Shown here piece by piece: positions 1-7,990 of a DNA stretch of 35,773 nucleotides. The stretch is from Xenorhabdus hominickii (GTDB lineage Bacteria; Pseudomonadota; Gammaproteobacteria; Enterobacterales; Enterobacteriaceae). The stretch spans positions 827,878 through 863,650 of the forward strand of contig NZ_NJAI01000001.1 of assembly GCF_002632725.1 (NCBI RefSeq). Direction: 5' to 3'. Numbering within the stretch: position 1 is the first letter of the stretch; each line of letters starts with the position of its first letter. The translations under genes were made by a program, and so were the position numbers. Below the pieces are notes generated by a model that did no database searches, had not been told where the DNA came from, and saw nothing but the letters and a program-made list of their open reading frames with translations.

Positions 1-1
1 A

Positions 2-130
2 GAGAGAACGAATTTAACTCAGCGTACTCGAGTAAAAAGACTGAATAGAAAAACTATCAGTTATTCAAAATCCGAAGAAATGCACGATAAGGTGATAGGA
101 ACTTTTATTGAGCGTGAGTACTATTTTTGA
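2..130 (+). CDS. IS1-family transposase, C-terminal fragment (runs off the window start)
   Basis: An open frame enters the window and ends at a TGA at 128-130. Its roughly 42 residues carry the characteristic IS1 InsB ending: an arginine/lysine-rich stretch (RTRVKRLNRKT), then SKSEEMHDKVIG, then the terminal FIEREYYF. In IS1 elements this is the C-terminal catalytic part of the DDE transposase made by programmed frameshifting between insA and insB. The rest of the element lies before position 1, so I cannot say whether it is intact. I do not recognise the right terminal inverted repeat after the stop; in IS1 it normally lies within about 30-60 bp of the stop, which here would overlap the end of the next gene. 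The identification rests on remembered family sequence. Confidence 0.85.
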   Translation, partial: ERTNLTQRTRVKRLNRKTISYSKSEEMHDKVIGTFIEREYYF

Positions 131-146
131 TATTCAATCTAACTAT

Positions 147-446
147 TTAATACATGACCATGCCATTGATCCAAATCAGGGCAAATATTGCCAGCACAGG
201 TAATACAAAATCTGCCAAGCGTAGTTTTCCCAGAGGCATTAGGTTAAATGTTCTCTGATAACTGCGCCAACAAAGTAGTGAATAGGGTAACCAGATCAAA
301 ATAAATAATACTGGAGTAGCTAAGCTAGAACGGTATAACTCTACCGCATTAGGAAAAAAAATTGGCAGGAAAGATAAAGCAAACCAGCCGATGTAAACTG
401 CCCCGCAAATTAATGAATGAGTAACTCTATCTGTGTATTGCATCAT
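147..446 (-). CDS. Small hypothetical membrane protein, three predicted membrane segments
   Basis: This 99-residue frame has three hydrophobic stretches long enough to span a membrane, at about residues 11-33, 42-60 and 78-98. They are separated by short polar loops, including a basic stretch around residues 61-76, so it is probably an inner-membrane protein. I do not recognise the family. The ribosome binding site is weak, and two consecutive ATG codons (444-446 and 441-443) could start it. Its stop lies only 17 bp from the stop of the IS1 transposase fragment. The last few residues may therefore be encoded by the IS end rather than by the original gene, meaning the protein may be truncated by the insertion. 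Real gene is likely; function unknown. Confidence 0.5.
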   Translation of the reverse strand: MMQYTDRVTHSLICGAVYIGWFALSFLPIFFPNAVELYRSSLATPVLFILIWLPYSLLCWRSYQRTFNLMPLGKLRLADFVLPVLAIFALIWINGMVMY

Positions 447-625
447 GCTTTAAGATAACTTCCGTTTAAACGTTTAAATCATAACGTTATACCACGAAGG
501 CAGTTAAATTAAAGTAGTAAAATCCTATTAAGATAGGAGCTAATTATCTGAATTAATGAGCTTAAATTTATAGATATCTAACCATGAGTGAATATCAATA
601 TTACCATTTTTAACGGCTGGATAGC

Positions 626-1414
626 GTGTTGTCCGCACAGCAAAAAACCAGACTGAGAATGATCTCTAGTCGTGCCGAAATAAGTTCAAGTCATTTTTCT
701 GTTCATTACAACTACAGTGATTTAAAGGCTGATCCAGATAAATTAATGGCTCAGTATTTTGATATAGGGCTTTATTATGCGAATTGGGGGCAGGTTATTT
801 GCTATCTGAAAGTACCATCAGATACGAACCCTCAGGTATTTATGTGCATTGATGATGGAGATTCCGTGACCTGTGAGAAAGTGGATGGCTATGTGTTATT
901 CACCTTTTCTGTGGACGAAAATGATTACTATATGGACGATGACGATGCAAAAGATTATTTAAATCATTTAGTTGAGTTACGTTCTGAACTGATGGAAGGG
1001 GATTATCGCCTGTTATATCTGCCCTGTCTGAAACGCGCATTTGATGGTGATAAGACGCTGGCTGAACTACCTCTGATTAATTTCAATTTTAAACAATTAT
1101 CCGAAGCTCAATCGGCATTTGCAGAATTATTCGGTGTCCCTCCAGAAGCGTACAATGCCTTGGATATGCTGCTTAAATCATCACAGTCACATACCGTAGA
1201 GGTTAAATATCTGACTGCAACAGAGCAAGTTAACAGATTATCTGCATCAGATAAGGATTTATTATTGAAATCATTGGTAGTATTTGATTTTATTCACCCG
1301 CCCTTTTGTGGCTGTTTTTGGTGGGCGGGGGGCTTTATTGTGAGCCGGATAATTTCCTATTTTAACTGTGGATATAAATTCGCAATGGAACGAACCACTG
1401 CGGCAGTCGTCTGA
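626..1414 (+). CDS. Uncharacterised soluble protein, probably shortened at its C-terminus
   Basis: The frame starts with a GTG (626) and encodes 262 residues. The body, to about residue 220, is acidic and normal-looking, with a conspicuous run of acidic residues near 100-108 (YYMDDDDAKDY). A motif around residues 43-60 (AQYFDIGLYYANWGQVICYL) resembles the opening of longer uncharacterised bacterial proteins I recall but cannot name. After about residue 220 the character changes: the frame reads through a G/C-rich hairpin at 1297-1329 and then antisense into the 3' end of the exonuclease gene on the other strand (58-bp overlap). The last roughly 40 residues, rich in Phe, Cys and Trp, are therefore probably not original coding sequence. 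I infer loss of the true C-terminus by deletion or frameshift. No function assigned. Confidence 0.55.
   Translation: MLSAQQKTRLRMISSRAEISSSHFSVHYNYSDLKADPDKLMAQYFDIGLYYANWGQVICYLKVPSDTNPQVFMCIDDGDSVTCEKVDGYVLFTFSVDENDYYMDDDDAKDYLNHLVELRSELMEGDYRLLYLPCLKRAFDGDKTLAELPLINFNFKQLSEAQSAFAELFGVPPEAYNALDMLLKSSQSHTVEVKYLTATEQVNRLSASDKDLLLKSLVVFDFIHPPFCGCFWWAGGFIVSRIISYFNCGYKFAMERTTAAVV
1297..1335 (+). terminator. Probable hairpin terminator inside the 3' end of the 626-1414 ORF
   Basis: The arms CCCGCCC (1297-1303) and GGGCGGG (1323-1329) are perfectly complementary around a 19-nt T-rich loop and are followed by a short, imperfect T stretch (GGCTTTATT). It lies inside the annotated plus-strand ORF, which supports the view that the ORF's tail is not genuine. 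Because the tract after the hairpin is not a clean U run, terminator activity is plausible rather than certain. Confidence 0.45.
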
Positions 1415-1968
1415 CAATCCACCACCGCCGTATGCGCCTTTCCCTTTACCGACACACCCGCAGCACGTGCTGCATTAACCAGTGAAATAGTACCATATCG
1501 GTTTGTCGCGCCATAAAACAGGGCGGATAACTCCATTGCACACCGGGACTGTACCTGTTTCAACCAGCGCGTATCCATCGCAAATGCTTTTGCGGTCTGG
1601 GCTATTATCCTGAGATCAAAATTTTCATTAAAAATAATCAGAGGACGGCTGATCAGGAGCGGGATAAGTTCATCAACAACCTGCGGCCATTGCGGTTCAT
1701 TACGCAGAGCGATCAGGGTTATACCGTGAACATCTTGCGCTGCTTTATCAATCGGAACAGAAGGGCGGAGGCGACGCTGAAAAATCACCTGTCCATCTGT
1801 ATCTGTAACGGCTATCTCAACGACCTGTGCCTGTTTATCTAACCCCGTGGTTTCGGTATCCAGAATATATGCACGTTCCGTGATCCATTGGTGAGCCAAT
1901 GTGATCATTTTTTCCCGGAGAATCTTCTGGATAACCGCTTTTTCAGGAAACTGTTCTGCATCGGTCAT
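1357..1968 (-). CDS. DEDDh-family 3'-5' exonuclease (DnaQ/exonuclease X-like)
   Basis: This 203-residue protein has all the DEDDh exonuclease motifs: Exo I with D37 and E39 in ILDTETTGLD, a supporting VVEIAV around E51, the VHGIT segment at 80-84, Exo II with D118 in NENFDLR, and Exo III with H179 and D184 in HTAVVDC. These residues bind two metal ions and remove nucleotides from the 3' end of single-stranded or nicked nucleic acid. It has no polymerase partner or extra domain, so it is a stand-alone nuclease. The start is well supported: AAGGAT lies 7 bases upstream of the ATG. It is separated from the res gene by about 380 bp and is probably transcribed separately. Whether it belongs functionally with the restriction system is unknown. 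Confidence 0.85.
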   Translation of the reverse strand: MTDAEQFPEKAVIQKILREKMITLAHQWITERAYILDTETTGLDKQAQVVEIAVTDTDGQVIFQRRLRPSVPIDKAAQDVHGITLIALRNEPQWPQVVDELIPLLISRPLIIFNENFDLRIIAQTAKAFAMDTRWLKQVQSRCAMELSALFYGATNRYGTISLVNAARAAGVSVKGKAHTAVVDCQTTAAVVRSIANLYPQLK

Positions 1969-2052
1969 TGTTATTATCCTTTCTTATTGCCGCATTTTTA
2001 TCGGGCTATAAAGTACCAGATTGTAATGTAAACAATTGTACTAATAGCGCAA

Positions 2053-2295
2053 TTAGCTCTTTTTACGGCCTCGCTTTTCTGGTTTCGCTGATTCCCGTTC
2101 GGCTTTAATTTTTTTCAGCAATGCTTCGGCGCTGTTTTCTCCGCTAATCAGTTCTGAATTATCCTTGCGCCATTTTTCGATCATGTATTCAACATGTTGA
2201 TTGACTCTAAATATAATATTCTCTTTCGAGAATCTATAGTCATCCCCCGTTTTTGCAACACTAATTTTTTTGATGAATTTGAGGCTTGCGTAAAC
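2053..2295 (-). pseudogene. Relic resembling the C-terminal tail of a type I specificity subunit (HsdS-like)
   Basis: Between the exonuclease and res there is an 80-codon open frame on the minus strand, bounded upstream by an in-frame TAG at 2296-2298. It has no in-frame ATG before the methionine that precedes IEKWRKDNSEL. It ends in an alanine/leucine/lysine segment (SAEALLKKIKAERESAKPE) followed by the basic tail KRGRKKS. Segments of the form LLxxIKAER with a basic end are typical of HsdS proteins. No hsdM or hsdR is present. I read it as a decayed remnant left by turnover of the defence locus. The family call is a memory-based inference; the remainder of 1969-2346 shows no gene. Confidence 0.35.
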
Positions 2296-2346
2296 CTATC
2301 CGGCGTCACAGTGGGCAAAGATACCCGCGCCTTGATGCCATTAAGA

Positions 2347-5300
2347 TTAAAAATTAGTACTGAACGTATCAAAGTTATCAGCTTTGACAAATTTGGCAGC
2401 GTTGGTTACCTCTTTACCATCTTTGTCTTTGCTTAACGCATTGAAATGCTCAACGCCACACTTGATCTTAGCCTTTTCAGCCTCACGCAGATCATCTGAG
2501 AATATGCTTGATTTTGTTTCAACCACAAAGTAAAGCTGCTCCCCCGCTCCATCATCTTTGTCTATTAATATTGCCCAGTCAGGATTGTAACTGCCCAGCG
2601 GGGTATCAATCTTGAACCATGATGGCAATTTGGAATAAATCTTCACTTCTTCAGCGCTTTCTAGCTTTTCGGCGAAGTTAAATTCGGTATCTGAATCGCA
2701 AATGATGTAGTCATATACCGATTTTTCAGCTTTCACCATATCCTTGAGGTAGCCAGTCAGCTCTTCTTCTTGGAAAAGCTCTTGGGCGTAATATGCCTCG
2801 TCACCAATACGCTGATATTTAACGCCATCTACAATGACAATACGCATCTGCTTACGGATAACTTCACCGACTAACTCGATAAAGTGCTGAGGATTTTTTT
2901 TGAAATTTTCCAGCTTATCTCCCAACCCTAGCAGAATATCGATAATTGTCTGACGGGTCAGATTGGTCTGGTCAGTTAGATAAGTCACGATATCTGGCAA
3001 CTGGAAATTGCGATTGCGGTAGTACTGGATTTTTGTTTTCTCATCGTAGGTTTCCAATTCTGCTTCAGTAATAGCAACCTTAACCTTGGTGTACTGAAAC
3101 TTGGCGCTGGCTACCGCTACGTTCGTTCTAATTTCCTTGATACAGTTTTCAACCAGCTTGTTGATACTAAAGTTAACACGATAAGTCGTTTTGTATTTAA
3201 TCCGCCCCCAAAGAGCCTTGAAGGCTTCACCAAGTACAACCTGCTTACCATTTGTATCTTCACACAAGGCTACAGAACGTTTCTCTTCGTGTTTTTTCAC
3301 GTTCAGGCCTTTTGCCAGTTTCTTCAACATGGCAACGATGGCATCAGTATGCTCAGCAACACTGGATGGCAGATTTACCTCGTTGTTATTGATGGCAATT
3401 TTCAGCACATCCTGAATCTTGCCTTTGTCATCGATATAACCTTGAGACAGAAGGTGCTGGAAGATCTCTTCTGACTTCTTCGTTCCCAAGAAGGCTTTCT
3501 GATCCAGTTCGCCAGAAACAACAATGTTGGCAAATTGGTGAGACTCAACCGCACCAAATTTAATGCCTTCTTCCGCTTCAATCTCTTTTTGCAGTTCAGA
3601 AACAAAGCTTTCATAAGATTCGTTTGCCATAACGGTCAGGGTATTTACCTCAAAACCGTAAGGCACTCGCTCACCAGATTGATCAACAGCTAAACGGAGG
3701 CCACGACCGATTTCCTGTCGTTTTTTAGTGATTGAGCTGGTTTCATTCAACGTACAGATCTGGAAAACATTCGGGTTGTCCCAGCCTTCTTTCAGTGCCG
3801 AGTGTGAAAAGATAAAGCGCAGCTTCTCGTCCGTAGATAGAAGCTTTTCTTTGTCTTTCATGATCAGGTTATAAGCCGACTCATCGGCCGCTGTTTTACC
3901 CCCTTCGCCTTTGGCTGAAAGCTTCGAATCAGCGAACTGAGGATTGCCAGAAGCATCTTTTTTCTTGTCCTGTGCAAAGTAGCCATCATGCACTGTTTGA
4001 GTGAGTTCTTGCAACGCTACTGCGTTGATGGTGTATTTATCTCCATCGTTATCCCAGATTCTCTGGTACAACACGCGATATTTGGACTTGCTAACCTGCT
4101 TGGTAAACTCTTCTTCAAACCACTTGGCAAACTTACCCTGAACAGGAACGCCATCTTTAGAGTAGCCGCGGTAGTTGGCAACCTTATCGATAAAGAACAG
4201 ACTCAGCACCTTAATACCTTTCTGGCTTAGGATTTTCGAGTGGTCGAGCTTGTCATAGCCCGTTGTTACCTTGTGGTAGAACTTCAGCTCTTTTTCTAGG
4301 TGCTCTTCGATAGTTTTGGCTATTTGAATGCGCTTAAAGGCCTCCGAATCCACTTCGCCAATGGCTTGCCCAAGGCGCACAATTTCATCACGACTGGTAA
4401 AGTCAATATACTCATTACCTTCTTCGCAATAAATATCGTTGACGACATAGCCTTCATAAACACTACGCCCACCCGAAAGTTCGAATAAGTCATTGACCTG
4501 TCCATCTTTGATAGTTATTACCTTACGTGGTTGCAGCTTGCCTGTGCGCGTTTGAGCATCAATTTCAATCTTGGCAGAAATGGGGGATTTCTTATTATCA
4601 ACACTCACTAGCTTAATATAGGCTTGGTTGTGCCCATCCTTAACATCCAGAGAAGCAACCTCAATTTGCTTAACCAGTTTGCGTTCATAGGCATCAATAG
4701 AGTCAAGCTTATACAGCAAGTGCGGCGCTTCTTTCAATGTGGCTGAATAACGGAATGTACACAGCGGTTTTAAGCTGCCAATCGCTTCTTTTCGGTTTGC
4801 CGTTGATACAACTGACTGTGGTTCGTCAATAATAACGACAGGGCGAGTAGCCTGAATAAATTCAATAGGCTTCATTCCGTTCAGCCTGTCATCTGTACGG
4901 TGAATCAGATTCGCGGTAGTTTCCTTCGTAGGATCGGTGAATGACTTACTGAACGCATCAATATTGATCACCATGATTTGAATGTAATCATTGGTAGCAA
5001 AGTTACGAACCTGTTCGCGCTTTGATGAGTCATAAACAAAATAGTCATATTGGATGTTTTTGTACTGCTCACGGAAGTGCTGCTCAGTGATTTGCAGTGA
5101 TTTATAGACGCCTTCTTTAATCGCAATGGACGGCACCACGATAATGAACTTTGTCAGTCCATAACGCTGATTTAGCTCAAAGATAGAACGCAGGTACACA
5201 TAGGTTTTACCTGTACCGGTTTCCATCTCAACACTGAAATCCAGACCTGGCAGTTCTTGCTTTGCGTTTTCAACCTGTGGCAAGCCATTCTTTAACTGAA

Positions 5301-5520
5301 CATTACGCGTATTGGCATAAATTTCATCAGGCAATAAGGTAAGAGTATTACCGACACCGATGTCGTTGTTTTTACCAAAGATATCCAACTGCTGATTCGC
5401 CAGCACATTATCAGCTACAGTAAAATTGCATTGAAATGTTTCCTGCCCTTCAAACACACCTAAAACAGCTTCAACCGCATCGATTTGGTGTGATAAGTCC
5501 GATCTAAATTGAATCTTCAT
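2347..5520 (-). CDS. res: Type III restriction enzyme, Res (helicase-endonuclease) subunit
   Basis: This is the restriction subunit of a type III system, an ATP-dependent DNA translocase that cleaves when two unmodified inversely oriented sites are met. Numbered from the GTG at 5529 (1060 codons), it has the superfamily 2 motifs in order: Walker A TGTGKT (104-109), motif II DEPQ (235-238), motif III SAT (262-264), a later GWDNPNV segment, and motif VI QEIGRGLRL. A PD-(D/E)XK nuclease lies near the C-terminus (NPDW about 980, ETK about 1004-1006). It is slightly longer than commonly described Res proteins but complete. I prefer the ATG at 5520 because AAGG lies 8 bases upstream; three GTG codons precede it. 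It follows mod by about 10 bp, so the two are co-transcribed. Confidence 0.93.
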   Translation of the reverse strand: MKIQFRSDLSHQIDAVEAVLGVFEGQETFQCNFTVADNVLANQQLDIFGKNNDIGVGNTLTLLPDEIYANTRNVQLKNGLPQVENAKQELPGLDFSVEMETGTGKTYVYLRSIFELNQRYGLTKFIIVVPSIAIKEGVYKSLQITEQHFREQYKNIQYDYFVYDSSKREQVRNFATNDYIQIMVINIDAFSKSFTDPTKETTANLIHRTDDRLNGMKPIEFIQATRPVVIIDEPQSVVSTANRKEAIGSLKPLCTFRYSATLKEAPHLLYKLDSIDAYERKLVKQIEVASLDVKDGHNQAYIKLVSVDNKKSPISAKIEIDAQTRTGKLQPRKVITIKDGQVNDLFELSGGRSVYEGYVVNDIYCEEGNEYIDFTSRDEIVRLGQAIGEVDSEAFKRIQIAKTIEEHLEKELKFYHKVTTGYDKLDHSKILSQKGIKVLSLFFIDKVANYRGYSKDGVPVQGKFAKWFEEEFTKQVSKSKYRVLYQRIWDNDGDKYTINAVALQELTQTVHDGYFAQDKKKDASGNPQFADSKLSAKGEGGKTAADESAYNLIMKDKEKLLSTDEKLRFIFSHSALKEGWDNPNVFQICTLNETSSITKKRQEIGRGLRLAVDQSGERVPYGFEVNTLTVMANESYESFVSELQKEIEAEEGIKFGAVESHQFANIVVSGELDQKAFLGTKKSEEIFQHLLSQGYIDDKGKIQDVLKIAINNNEVNLPSSVAEHTDAIVAMLKKLAKGLNVKKHEEKRSVALCEDTNGKQVVLGEAFKALWGRIKYKTTYRVNFSINKLVENCIKEIRTNVAVASAKFQYTKVKVAITEAELETYDEKTKIQYYRNRNFQLPDIVTYLTDQTNLTRQTIIDILLGLGDKLENFKKNPQHFIELVGEVIRKQMRIVIVDGVKYQRIGDEAYYAQELFQEEELTGYLKDMVKAEKSVYDYIICDSDTEFNFAEKLESAEEVKIYSKLPSWFKIDTPLGSYNPDWAILIDKDDGAGEQLYFVVETKSSIFSDDLREAEKAKIKCGVEHFNALSKDKDGKEVTNAAKFVKADNFDTFSTNF

Positions 5521-5530
5521 CACCACCACC

Positions 5531-7567
5531 TTAAATGCTTTTTACATCGTCGATACCATACTGTTTCAGGATCTGAATCACGTTGGTCTTCACTACGCTG
5601 TCTGCAAACCCTTGGTCTTTAAAAACGACTTGAGTATTTTCTGGATTGAGTTTTTCTTTCAGTTTGGCGATACCCTTAACCACCTGTTCAGTAATGCTAT
5701 CGTCCAGGCAAACTATTAAAGAACCTGTACCAACAACAAATACCCTCTTGCCCTCGATTGTTGCTTCTTCAACATGAGTGGTTAATTCAATACCGTATTT
5801 AAGTAGGATTTCATAAAGAACGTCTTCTGCCGAGCGATCATCTTTAATTGATTTTAATGCGAGTTTAAGTGCTGGCTCCAAATTATCGAAGTTAACATCC
5901 CAAGAGCGAATATTAGTTTCATCAAGCTTAAATACTTTAAATCCATCTATTTGATATTCAGTTTTGTATTTTTCAATACTCATTCTAATTCTTTGTTTTC
6001 CCAGTTCTGTTAAGCTAAGAGGCTTACCCTGTTCATTTAAGTAATCCATTGACTCTTTTATTTGCTTTTTCATATCAGCACTGGCTAATTTGTAAGTGTT
6101 CTCTAAATTTTCTGGTAATTGAACTAATATGTAATTTAATTTAACATTGTTATTTTTACTTGCTATCATTGTCGCTTCACCAGTCGTTGCTGAACCAGCG
6201 AAAAAGTCCAAAACTATATCTCCATCATTAAGACATTTTAAAGAGCTAATCAGTTCAGTCACTAGTTTTAATGGCTTTTTCCCATTTTTGTAAGGAACTC
6301 CACCTTCATTATCAAGCCCTGTGGTCTTAATATGAGCCCAAAAATCACCAGGATGAACAAATAGGTTATCAGAGGCAAATATTAATTGTAACCTAGGATC
6401 TCGACTAGTTTCTGGATATGTTCCGCGTACTAGATATACTAATCCCTGAGCTGACTTAACAGAAAAAACACCACTTATTTCTTTGTTTTTCTTCTTTTCT
6501 TCGCTTAGTTTGTAAACGCTGCTGGATTTGACGCACTGACATATTCGCCAGCTATTATCAAAAAGCCATTCATTCTTTTTGGAGGCTGGTCCTTTATATA
6601 CTTCGGAAAAAGACTTTAAAGTTATGCCTGATAAAATTTCATCTAGTTTATTTAACTGATCATCACTAAGATATTCCGAATCTTTTATAGAGTCATAAAA
6701 GTCTCTATTCTCCCTACTAAAATTATCCAAGTATATATTATACTCCGAGTCCCACATAGGTTTCTTTATTAGTGTAAATTCAATATTATTGATACCACTC
6801 GGTTTTATAGTAATAATATATTCTTTTAATTTTGGAATAGTGCCTAGTTTTTTGACACTAGCCATTTTTAAGCCACTAGCTTCACTCATTTTAACCGCAA
6901 TGATTTTAACAGCATCGTATCCAAATATTTCCTCACAAATCTTCACTAAATTAAAGACTTCATTATCATCTATAGATATATATATTATTCCTTCTGGATG
7001 AAGTAAGTTTTTAGCAACAAGCAGCCGTGAAAATATCATATTCAACCAGCTTGAATGATACCTGCCAGAGGTTTCTCTATTAGTTGACTTCAATTGACCA
7101 TTGATATTAATTTGCCCAGTTACCTCTAAATAGTTCCTCATATTATCATGATAATTATCTTTATAAACAAAATCAGTACCAGTATTATATGGCGGATCGA
7201 TATAGATCATCTTTACCTTTTTATGGTAAGACTTTTGTAATATTTTAAGTACTTCAAGGTTATCACCTTCAATAAAAAGGTTCCCTGTGGTATCCCAATT
7301 CACACTTTCTTCTTTACAAGGGCGTAGCGTGCCTGTTGATGGAGTCAGGGCAATTTGGCGCGCGCGAGCCTTACCATGCCAAGTGAAGTTATAGCGCTCG
7401 TCTGAATCATCGATAGCTTCACCAAGCACAGCTTTTAAGGCATCAAAGTCGATTTTTCCTTCAGAAAATACCTCAGGGAAAAGTTGTTTAAGTTGAGCGA
7501 TATTTTCTTGAGTGATATTCGTACTTTTGGATTCTGGGTAGTCTAGGGTGATTTTTTCAATTGTCAT
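5531..7567 (-). CDS. mod: Type III DNA adenine methyltransferase, Mod subunit
   Basis: Mod recognises a short asymmetric site, methylates adenine on one strand and guides Res. In the long form numbered from 7606, the catalytic DPPY motif (137-140, in IYIDPPYNTG) precedes the AdoMet-binding FAGS motif (469-472, in LDFFAGSATTG). This is the beta-class order of type III Mod proteins. The region between them, roughly 235-430, should be the target recognition domain; there the DNA is visibly richer in A/T and in codons such as ATA and AGA than the conserved ends. A frame from 7606 gives 691 residues, but the ATG at 7567, with GGAA upstream and the usual MTIEKITLDYPES opening, is the better start. 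No simple-sequence repeat suggesting phase variation is visible. Confidence 0.93.
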   Translation of the reverse strand: MTIEKITLDYPESKSTNITQENIAQLKQLFPEVFSEGKIDFDALKAVLGEAIDDSDERYNFTWHGKARARQIALTPSTGTLRPCKEESVNWDTTGNLFIEGDNLEVLKILQKSYHKKVKMIYIDPPYNTGTDFVYKDNYHDNMRNYLEVTGQININGQLKSTNRETSGRYHSSWLNMIFSRLLVAKNLLHPEGIIYISIDDNEVFNLVKICEEIFGYDAVKIIAVKMSEASGLKMASVKKLGTIPKLKEYIITIKPSGINNIEFTLIKKPMWDSEYNIYLDNFSRENRDFYDSIKDSEYLSDDQLNKLDEILSGITLKSFSEVYKGPASKKNEWLFDNSWRICQCVKSSSVYKLSEEKKKNKEISGVFSVKSAQGLVYLVRGTYPETSRDPRLQLIFASDNLFVHPGDFWAHIKTTGLDNEGGVPYKNGKKPLKLVTELISSLKCLNDGDIVLDFFAGSATTGEATMIASKNNNVKLNYILVQLPENLENTYKLASADMKKQIKESMDYLNEQGKPLSLTELGKQRIRMSIEKYKTEYQIDGFKVFKLDETNIRSWDVNFDNLEPALKLALKSIKDDRSAEDVLYEILLKYGIELTTHVEEATIEGKRVFVVGTGSLIVCLDDSITEQVVKGIAKLKEKLNPENTQVVFKDQGFADSVVKTNVIQILKQYGIDDVKSI

Positions 7568-7706
7568 CAGAGGAATTCCATTTATTGCCAACTGAGCAAA
7601 ACTCATGCTCGTGGTTCATATTCTTCGTTAAACTGTTAAATCATTGCCTTAATCGCAGCAACTTACTGTTTAAGTGTAGTAAAGAATCCCTGAAAATCTC
7701 ATTAAC

Positions 7707-7880
7707 ATGAAAGTGAGATATAAAACTGAAACAATTGAAGCGCCAACATTCCGTTTAGACGAAATTTTTTGCGGCTATATTGAATCCCACCAACCGAATG
7801 ATAGTGATATGCTCTCGGCTAACAGAGTTGTAATGATAGTCAAAAAACCATGTCCAGCACACAATAAAAAATCCGGTTAG
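7707..7880 (+). CDS. Small ORF of 57 residues, doubtful, ending within the glmS terminator
   Basis: An ATG at 7707 opens a 57-codon frame that begins MKVRYKTETIEAPTFRLDE and ends at the TAG at 7878-7880, inside the left arm and loop of the glmS terminator hairpin. It has ordinary amino-acid composition but no convincing ribosome binding site. It is the only frame of note in the roughly 340-bp gap between mod and glmS. It may be a genuine small protein, the start of a gene cut off by the island junction, or chance. I recognise no family. Confidence 0.2.
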   Translation: MKVRYKTETIEAPTFRLDEIFCGYIESHQPNDSDMLSANRVVMIVKKPCPAHNKKSG

Positions 7881-7899
7881 CTTACGCATAACCGGATTT
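7866..7899 (-). terminator. Intrinsic terminator of glmS
   Basis: A perfect 11-bp stem (AAATCCGGTTA at 7869-7879 with its complement at 7889-7899) encloses a 9-nt loop. On the minus strand it is followed by a T run (7871-7866), so it is a textbook Rho-independent terminator about 50 bp after the glmS stop. It should isolate glmS from mod and res. Confidence 0.85.
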
Positions 7900-7924
7900 A
7901 GAGAGCATTCAGTTTTACAATACA

Positions 7925-7990
7925 CCTATATTAACAGCGTATTATAGATATTATTCTACCGTCACCGATTTCGCCAAATTACGTGGTTGA
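7925..7990. other. glmS 3' end: region equivalent to the Tn7 attachment site
   Basis: The last codons of glmS encode [14 protein letters not shown], the same residues as in E. coli, where the corresponding DNA is recognised by TnsD and Tn7 inserts about 25 bp past the stop. That point would fall near 7925 here. No Tn7 end repeats or tns genes are visible, so this marks a potential site and not an insertion. The adjacency of the restriction island fits the known hot-spot behaviour of this location. Confidence 0.45.

Noticed and set aside
2216..2231. Hairpin ATTCTC-GAAA-GAGAAT with a GNRA-type loop
   Set aside because: Only a 6-bp stem without a U tract, inside degraded sequence; likely chance.
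2181..2436. Short frames of 69 (minus) and 80 (plus) residues near the 3' end of res
   Set aside because: They overlap res or the HsdS-like relic, lack ribosome binding sites and resemble no family I know.
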